From positions 1,517,501-1,581,500 of the forward strand of contig NZ_CP014327.1 in NCBI RefSeq assembly GCF_000812665.2: DNA of 64,000 bases, in the 5' to 3' direction. The stretch is from Falsihalocynthiibacter arcticus (lineage in GTDB: Bacteria > Pseudomonadota > Alphaproteobacteria > Rhodobacterales > Rhodobacteraceae). Shown here piece by piece: positions 58,548 to 64,000 of this stretch (positions within the stretch are counted from its first letter, which is position 1; the number at the start of each line of letters is the position of its first letter). The position numbers and the translations under genes were made by a program. Under the pieces are notes generated by a model. It made no database searches and was not told where the DNA came from. It saw only the letters and a program-made list of their open reading frames with translations.

Positions 58548-59594
58548 ATGAAAGACGCGCCCCTTCTAAATCTGGCTCTCGCGATGTTTCTCACCCTTTC
58601 CATCGGCTGGCTTCTGTTTATAGGACGTCCGATTTTATTACCAGTCGTGACGGGTCTCTTTGCGGTTTACGTAATGATCTCGACCTCAAATGCGCTGCAC
58701 CGCCAGGTTTTGCTGCGCCGTTTGCCGCTACCTTTCCTACGATTTTGTGTACTGTCGGTCTTTGCCGCTGCCGTCATTACGCTTGCGATCGTCGCCGCCG
58801 CCACAATTCGTGAAATCGCCGCCGTTGCCCCCGTCTACGAAGCCAATATGGACGCATTCCTTGAGAGCATTGCGGCCCGATTTGAGTTGGATCATCAGGA
58901 GCTTTGGCTGGGAATTCGCACGGTTACGATCGACGCCTTTGATCTGCGCGTCGTCTTTTTGAGCCTATTAGGGGGATTTACCAATGTTGGCCTCACTGTC
59001 TTCTTGATTGTGATTTATGCCGCATTTTTAATGAGCGAACGTTCCAACTTTGAAAAGAAACTCGCGGCGGTCTTTTCCACCCCCGATCAGGCCCAAATGG
59101 CCAAGCGCGTCATTCGCGAAATTAATACTAAAATCAGCGACTATTTGGCGGTGAAAACACTGATCAATGTTGTGCTCGGGGTGATCTCCTTTCTTATCCT
59201 CTGGGCGCATGGCACAGATTTCGCCCTGTTTTGGGCGGTGATGATCGGATTGCTAAACTATATCCCCTATGTTGGCTCCTATATCGGCGTTCTTTTTCCC
59301 GTTATCCTGTCGTTTGCGCAATTCGCCTCCCTTTCCCATACGTTGTCCCTGACGTTTTTCCTGACGGCGACGCAATTTATCATGGGCAATGTCATTGAGC
59401 CGCGCTTTATCGGGCGGCAAGTCAATCTAAGTCCGGTGATCGTGTTGATTGCCTTATCGGTCTGGACGGGGCTATGGGGGATTCCCGGCGCTATTTTGGC
59501 TGTCCCGCTGACTTCGGTGATCGCAATTATTTTTGCCAGCTTTGCGTCTACCCGCTTTATTGCAGTGCTACTGGCGGACCGTGTCGAAGAATAG
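58548..59594 (+). CDS. AI-2E family transporter (PerM/TqsA type)
   Basis: 348 residues with about eight membrane helices and the conserved LLNYIPYVGSYIGVLFPV and NVIEPRFIGRQVNLSPVIVL segments. Family members export autoinducer-2 or act as Na+/H+ antiporters. Here the substrate is unknown. It stands alone, 110 bp after the PPC gene. Confidence 0.88.
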   Translation: MKDAPLLNLALAMFLTLSIGWLLFIGRPILLPVVTGLFAVYVMISTSNALHRQVLLRRLPLPFLRFCVLSVFAAAVITLAIVAAATIREIAAVAPVYEANMDAFLESIAARFELDHQELWLGIRTVTIDAFDLRVVFLSLLGGFTNVGLTVFLIVIYAAFLMSERSNFEKKLAAVFSTPDQAQMAKRVIREINTKISDYLAVKTLINVVLGVISFLILWAHGTDFALFWAVMIGLLNYIPYVGSYIGVLFPVILSFAQFASLSHTLSLTFFLTATQFIMGNVIEPRFIGRQVNLSPVIVLIALSVWTGLWGIPGAILAVPLTSVIAIIFASFASTRFIAVLLADRVEE

Positions 59595-59624
59595 ACGCTG
59601 GACTTAACGCATTCCGTTGCGAGT

Positions 59625-60239
59625 TTAGTGGTCGCTTACGCTGCGAAAATGATTCCAAATCGCCCGCAGAAAAATAGCGGACAGGACAAGACCTGCCGCA
59701 ATCAGCACATATTTGGTATGCAACACATGCCCAAAAACACGCCCCAGCAGTTGGCCAACGGCGCTACCGAGGACAGTGTATACCACCCCCCAAATCAACG
59801 CAGAAATGCCAGCGCGCACGGCAAACTGCATGGTTCCGATTTCCGATTGGGCCAACGCGATGGGGCCGACAATCCGCATGCCCGGTATGAACTGAAAAAT
59901 GGACGCATAGCGGGCGGGATTCTTATTGAGTTTCTGCAACATCCCCGAGAGTCGTTTGTTCGCTAGGATCGACTGAACGCGCGACTGCCCGCGATAGCGC
60001 CGCCCCAAGAAAAACACCGATAGATTCGACAAGTAGGCACCGCAAATAGCCACCGACGCCACCTGCCAAGGCAAAAGGAGATGGTGATGCGCCATGATGC
60101 CCCCTGTAATGGCGACGGTTTCACCCTCGATAATACTGCCCAAAAAGACGGCAAAAAGGCCGTAATTGGATATCCAACTTTCTACACTAATAGTGACTCT
60201 CCATGTCTCAAATACGCACGGCTTTTCCGTTCGCCACAT
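59625..60239 (-). CDS. DedA-family membrane protein
   Basis: 204 residues: VFLGSIIEGETVAITGGIMAH near residue 35, FLGRRYRGQSRVQSIL and FQFIPGMRIVGPIALAQSEI are DedA/SNARE-associated motifs. Four to five membrane segments. The start at 60239 is uncertain because no nearby ribosome-binding site is clear and the first 20 residues are not conserved-looking. Confidence 0.85.
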   Translation of the reverse strand: MWRTEKPCVFETWRVTISVESWISNYGLFAVFLGSIIEGETVAITGGIMAHHHLLLPWQVASVAICGAYLSNLSVFFLGRRYRGQSRVQSILANKRLSGMLQKLNKNPARYASIFQFIPGMRIVGPIALAQSEIGTMQFAVRAGISALIWGVVYTVLGSAVGQLLGRVFGHVLHTKYVLIAAGLVLSAIFLRAIWNHFRSVSDH

Positions 60240-60400
60240 GTTGGGTCGGCCCTTGTTGAATGTCCAGAGTATCCATCACAATCCAACCTGTTTTTCGGTA
60301 TTTTCTGGGCGGGCCCCTCAACTCCGGATCAACACAAACACCATGTTCCGCGCCGATCGCGGCGCTTGTATGGGTAACAAAGGCCAATTTTAAAGCGGTT

Positions 60401-61009
60401 TCATGTTGTAATCCCTTTGTCCGCGAAGAGGCACAGTTGCAGATCAAGCAGACGCGCACCGTCTTGCACAAGGTGGGTGGCGTCTCGGGTTAAGATGAGG
60501 CGCAACACAAGGCTTTGGATGATCCCGAATAGTAGCATCACACCGTCCTCTGCGCGCAATGTACCGCCCAAATGTCCTTGAGTTTGAGCCACTTCAAAGG
60601 AGCGGATCAAGGCGGCGCGAAACGCGACAACCTCTGATTGGATGGCGCGCCGCGCTTGGGTTAAAATGCCAGTTGGGTCGCGGGTCACCATGATTTCCGG
60701 CAACGCCGGAGTTTGGGTCACCAGTTGCAGATGCCCCAAAATTAGATGTCGCAGATTGTCTACAGGGGACCGCTCTGACTGCTGTCCCTCAAGGGTATTT
60801 TCGCGGATTTGCGCACATAGCGTTTGGGTGGCGGCCCACCAGATGTCTTCCTTCTTGGGGTAGTGCTTATAAACCGCAGGCTGTGTCAGGCCAAGCCGCT
60901 TGGCGATCATGCCGGTTGTCACATGATCCGGACCAACTTCGAACGCAAGATCCAAGGTCGTCGTCAGAATTTGCATCTTGCGATCTTCGGAGGATTTGCG
61001 CTTGCTCAT
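60401..61009 (-). CDS. TetR-family transcriptional regulator
   Basis: 202 residues with an N-terminal HTH (DHVTTGMIAKRLGLTQPAVYKHYPKKEDIWW, residues about 28-58) and a helical ligand domain. The ATG at 61009 overlaps the stop of the membrane protein gene (61006-61008), so it is second in a two-gene unit. That unit's promoter carries a perfect 16-bp-arm palindrome, likely its own operator. Confidence 0.9.
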   Translation of the reverse strand: MSKRKSSEDRKMQILTTTLDLAFEVGPDHVTTGMIAKRLGLTQPAVYKHYPKKEDIWWAATQTLCAQIRENTLEGQQSERSPVDNLRHLILGHLQLVTQTPALPEIMVTRDPTGILTQARRAIQSEVVAFRAALIRSFEVAQTQGHLGGTLRAEDGVMLLFGIIQSLVLRLILTRDATHLVQDGARLLDLQLCLFADKGITT

Positions 61010-61416
61010 CCCCGTTTCACGGCCCGCGTTGCGACGACGGCGATCACAGCCCAAAAGGTAAATCTCAAGACCAGCGCGCCGATTGTGCGCATCTCAAACG
61101 GGGTGCCGAGCAAGACCACAAACGCAAACCCCAAGGCAACCCCTGCCGTTGCGATTGCGATTAAGCCTGACAGACGCGCCGCCCAAAGTGTGCCCTGCCA
61201 CAAGCCGATCGCGGCCAGAATATAGGCCGCCCCTGCTAGGAAATTGAACCAAACGACAAATCCGACATAATTGCCCGCCCACGCCTGTGAGGCCATGGAA
61301 CCAAACAAGACATTGCCTGCGGAAAACAGGGTTAACGCGCCAAATAACATGGCGACTACCGCTATGAACTTTTGCCCGCGAAAAGGTGAAGTGGGAACTG
61401 TTAGATGGCTATTCAT
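61006..61416 (-). CDS. four-helix membrane protein, function unknown
   Basis: 136 residues and four membrane helices (about 20-38, 48-70, 78-98, 112-132). No family could be named. A GGAGG site lies 7 nt before the ATG. It is co-transcribed with the TetR gene and presumably under its control. It could be a small efflux accessory or stress protein. Confidence 0.75.
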   Translation of the reverse strand: MNSHLTVPTSPFRGQKFIAVVAMLFGALTLFSAGNVLFGSMASQAWAGNYVGFVVWFNFLAGAAYILAAIGLWQGTLWAARLSGLIAIATAGVALGFAFVVLLGTPFEMRTIGALVLRFTFWAVIAVVATRAVKRG

Positions 61417-61424
61417 TGGATATC

Positions 61425-61460
61425 CTCCCTATTAGTTATACTACTATAACTAATAGGGAG
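61425..61460. promoter_or_regulatory. perfect palindromic operator upstream of the TetR unit
   Basis: CTCCCTATTAGTTATA (61425-61440) and its exact complement TATAACTAATAGGGAG (61445-61460) flank CTAC. It starts 8 bp before the first gene of the unit and includes its Shine-Dalgarno (GGGAGG on the minus strand). It can therefore repress transcription and could also mask translation. It is the probable binding site of the adjacent TetR protein. Confidence 0.75.
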
Positions 61461-61635
61461 CGTCTCGCGTTTCAACCTCGACACCAACTTTCCCCAAAAT
61501 CAGGACAGAACGGCTTCCACCTCAATCTTATGTTGAGAAACCCTACTGTTTCAAAAACGCATGTGGTAACGCTCGCGGGCAGATTTCTGCTCTTTCTACT
61601 GATTGAATTTCGGCGACCGCCCAAGGAGATGTCCA

Positions 61636-62784
61636 TTGCTAAAAGTAACCCCTAGACACATGGTCTGGTTATGCATGGCTGTATTTTTTGTTCAGCCAAT
61701 CCAGTTTGGCATTTGGCTGTCAAATGTCGCCGAAATAAAGATAGGCTTGGCCCTGAGCAATTCGGATTTGGCGCTTGGTTTGCTGGGCATGCCCATCGGG
61801 CTTCTGCCCTCTCTCTATTTTGCCAGCCACGTCGTTGATCGCATCGGCCCAAGACACACCCTTTTGTGGTTATTTCCCCTCATGCTGATCGCAGGTGTTC
61901 TCCCAGGTTTCGCGACGGGTGTGGGATCGTTGTTCATGGCGCTTTTCGTGCTCGGGGCGCTCATTGCGTTTACTGAGGTCGCCTTGAATGTCTTTGCCGC
62001 GCGGGTGGAGAAAACGCTTGGGACATCCATCATGAACCGAGCGCATGGTTTTTGGAGCCTCGGCGTTATGGCGGGCAGTTTTATTGGTGTTCAGATGGCA
62101 GGGCTTGGCTTCACGGTGGCCGAAAGCTTGCAATGGGGGGGCTTGCTGCTTTTGCCATTATTGATGGTCGTTGCCTATATTTTGCCACGGATTACGCCGA
62201 AACAGGAGACCACAGAAAACGCGCAGGCCAAACCACCGCTTCCAAAAGCGCTTCTACCGATTGTTGCCATTGTTTTTGGCGCAACAATTGTCGAAGGCGC
62301 AATGATTGACTGGTCGACCGTCTATATGCGCGATGTTGCCGAGATCATTGCTGGCAAAGAGGGCTGGGCGGTGACCATTTTCGCCGGTTTCGTGACGGCA
62401 GGGAGGTTTATTGGCGACGCAGTAAATAACCGATATGGAGCGATGCTGCTGGCGCGCATGTGCATTGGTTCCGCCATTTTGGGACTTGTCATTTTGACGC
62501 TCAACTTGGGACCGGACGCGTCATTTTTGGGCTTCGCTTTTGTCGGGCTAGGGGTGTCCACGATCTTTCCTCTGGGCATAAGTGCCAGCGCAGCTCTTGG
62601 GGATGAGGGAGAGGCGAGAAACGTATCGGTGATGACCTTTGGCGCACTCAGCGGTTTCCTTGTTGGACCGCCCATGATTGGTTTTGTCGCAGAGGCAACC
62701 TCGCTTAATGTCGCCTTCGCCTTGCTCCTCCCCACGCTTGCACTGAGCTTTATCTTGGCGAAACATCTTTTACGCATGCGTTGA
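61636..62784 (+). CDS. MFS transporter
   Basis: 382 residues with 12 membrane segments. The MFS motif region DRIGPRHTLLWLFP follows helix 2. HGFWSLGVMAGSFIGVQMAGLGF and WSTVYMRDVAEIIAG resemble the YbjJ/FucP-like group. AAGGAG (61623-61628) lies 7 nt before the TTG at 61636, so a TTG start is likely. An ATG at 61660 is the alternative. Its promoter lies about 170 bp from the TetR operator, so co-regulation is possible. Confidence 0.8.
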   Translation: MLKVTPRHMVWLCMAVFFVQPIQFGIWLSNVAEIKIGLALSNSDLALGLLGMPIGLLPSLYFASHVVDRIGPRHTLLWLFPLMLIAGVLPGFATGVGSLFMALFVLGALIAFTEVALNVFAARVEKTLGTSIMNRAHGFWSLGVMAGSFIGVQMAGLGFTVAESLQWGGLLLLPLLMVVAYILPRITPKQETTENAQAKPPLPKALLPIVAIVFGATIVEGAMIDWSTVYMRDVAEIIAGKEGWAVTIFAGFVTAGRFIGDAVNNRYGAMLLARMCIGSAILGLVILTLNLGPDASFLGFAFVGLGVSTIFPLGISASAALGDEGEARNVSVMTFGALSGFLVGPPMIGFVAEATSLNVAFALLLPTLALSFILAKHLLRMR

Positions 62785-62798
62785 TTGGGTTGGGATGT

Positions 62799-64000
62799 CT
62801 ACTCACTCGGATCGCGGTTTTCTAGGCTGCCGTCGCGTTGGCGGCGAAACAACCGCCCAACCGTGAAAGAGGTGCGCGGCGTATAGATATAAGGCGTGCG
62901 CGCGCCCTTGGTGGGACGCACTTGCATGCGTGCGAGGCCAAAGATAATCAGAACGCCGTGCCCGACCAATATCATCAGAAACAGAGCCTTGGGACCGAAA
63001 TCGTCAATAAGCACCGAGGCGAGGTAGGGCGCAAAGATAGCCCCAAGCGCAAAGAAGAACATCAGTGCGGCGGAGAGTTCGACGCGCTCCTCGGAGGTGG
63101 CGAAATCATGCGCGTGGGCCGCCGCGACGGAATAAATCGGAAAGGTCGTGAGGCCAAAAAGCCCCGCGGACAGCATGATCCCCGTCGTCCCCAAACCCGA
63201 GGCCATAATCGTAATGCCGCAACTGAGCATCGCGGCGAAGGATAGCCAAACCAGCACCCAGCGGCGGTCGTATTTATCCGCCAGCCATCCGACGGGGAGT
63301 TGTGCCAGTGCCCCGCCGAGCACGAAGGCCGACAAAAACCAAGCGATTTGGCCTGCGCTCAATCCGACTTCCTGACCATAAATCGGGCCGACCATACGAA
63401 AGGACGCGCTTGAAAGCGCCGCGACCACAACCGCCGCCGCGGCCAAGGGCGAGCAATCAATCGCAAGACGTGGACGTAAACGGGCGCGGCTGGGGGTTTC
63501 AGGTTCCGCCGTGCGCGTCAGCATCAGGGGCAAAAGGGCCGCACAACAGAGGATAGCAAGCAGGTTGTAGGATATGTATGACGCGGGGGACAGGATTCCG
63601 ATAATCATTTGCGCCGCCAGCGATCCCGTCATGTCCACGACGCGGTACACCCCCATCGTGCGGCCGCGTGTTTCATTGGTGACTCGCGCCTGCAACCACG
63701 CTTCGATCACGGTATAGCATCCCGCCACACAAAGCCCTGAGGCCACGCGCATCAAGGCCCACGCGTAGGGATCCAGCACCATCATATGTGCCATCAAGCC
63801 AATGGAACCACTGGCCGTGAAAGCGGCAAACGCGCGCGAGTGACCCACGTTGCCCATCAGGCGTGGTGCCCACCAGCAGCCAATGAAAAATCCCAGAAAA
63901 TGAGCCGAGCCAAGCATCCCGATTTCTTGCTTGGAAAAGCCAAGTTTTAGCCCAGATAATACATCAAGAGGCCCCACGCCGCCGGACGAAAGTTGTAGCA
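62799..64000 (-). CDS. MFS transporter (partial, N terminus beyond the window)
   Basis: At least 400 residues. GSAHFLGFFIGCWWAPRLMG, RVASGLCVAGCYTVIEAWLQ and GWLADKYDRRWVLVWLSF place it in the YcaD/TetA-like MFS group. The frame is open through the GTG at 63977 to position 64000, so the start is not in the window. The cytoplasmic tail ends with a basic stretch and is not unusual. Confidence 0.85.
   Translation of the reverse strand, partial: LQLSSGGVGPLDVLSGLKLGFSKQEIGMLGSAHFLGFFIGCWWAPRLMGNVGHSRAFAAFTASGSIGLMAHMMVLDPYAWALMRVASGLCVAGCYTVIEAWLQARVTNETRGRTMGVYRVVDMTGSLAAQMIIGILSPASYISYNLLAILCCAALLPLMLTRTAEPETPSRARLRPRLAIDCSPLAAAAVVVAALSSASFRMVGPIYGQEVGLSAGQIAWFLSAFVLGGALAQLPVGWLADKYDRRWVLVWLSFAAMLSCGITIMASGLGTTGIMLSAGLFGLTTFPIYSVAAAHAHDFATSEERVELSAALMFFFALGAIFAPYLASVLIDDFGPKALFLMILVGHGVLIIFGLARMQVRPTKGARTPYIYTPRTSFTVGRLFRRQRDGSLENRDPSE

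Overview
The window looks like a chromosomal segment of an alphaproteobacterium, most likely a marine Rhodobacteraceae (Roseobacter group) member. The 23S-5S-tRNA-fMet order fits this, as do two complete TRAP-transporter operons, an IolC-DUF2090 fusion, a group-2 Mrp antiporter operon with fused A and B subunits, a GTTC-N7-GTTC-type SOS box at dnaE2, and the load of IS481, IS3 and IS30 elements. The species is inferred, not proven.

Layout. 1-3550: end of an rRNA operon (16S-23S spacer, 23S, 5S, initiator tRNA, terminator). 3480-9796: a small genomic island bounded by a 70-nt direct repeat of the tRNA-fMet 3' end and its terminator. It carries a reverse-transcriptase remnant and a gtrB / methyltransferase / gtrA / GT-C gene set of the O-antigen-modification type. 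9797-14300: mobile debris, namely a primase/helicase-like ATPase remnant and an IS481 element split by an IS3 element. 14307-22886: a single-direction operon for uptake and breakdown of an N-containing heterocycle (THI5/NMT1-type ABC importer, 5'-nucleotidase, creatininase-family amidohydrolase, cytosine-deaminase-like enzyme, FAD-linked oxidase, RidA). 22999-25007: a frameshifted quinone reductase and a gene-poor stretch holding a third, decayed copy of the tRNA-end repeat. 25008-33198: a sugar-acid TRAP operon (idonate-type dehydrogenase, mannitol/fructuronate-type dehydrogenase, DctQMP), a divergent RpiR regulator and a lone iolC. 33277-39300: a second mobile-element graveyard (serine recombinase, two IS30s, an IS3, a HlyD fragment) around an FkbM-methyltransferase/fucosyltransferase-like fusion gene. 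39460-43370: DedA protein and SOS-box-linked dnaE2. 44097-50069: Mrp Na+/H+ antiporter operon. 49991-58438: a TRAP/SDR operon divergent from an IclR/thiolase/acyl-CoA-synthetase/PPC-domain operon. 58548-64000: membrane proteins, a TetR unit with a perfect operator, and two MFS transporters.

The most unusual observation is a family of 37-44-nt hairpin inserts. Seven copies were found and all seven lie inside IS transposase genes: four in one IS3 orfB, two in another IS3, and one in an IS30. Each has a CTGCCCGGCAG-like left arm, a short stem-loop whose stem sequence differs between copies but stays paired, and a TGAGAGGGG-like right arm. Removing the four copies from the first IS3 restores one continuous, full-length orfB. 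I do not recognise this element.

A caution about quality: five otherwise normal genes (quinone reductase, dctM, dedA, dnaE2, thiolase) are each broken by exactly one missing base in a run of G or C, and mrpG overruns its normal stop for the same reason. Systematic homopolymer undercalling in the assembly is the simplest explanation, so these should not be treated as true pseudogenes without checking.
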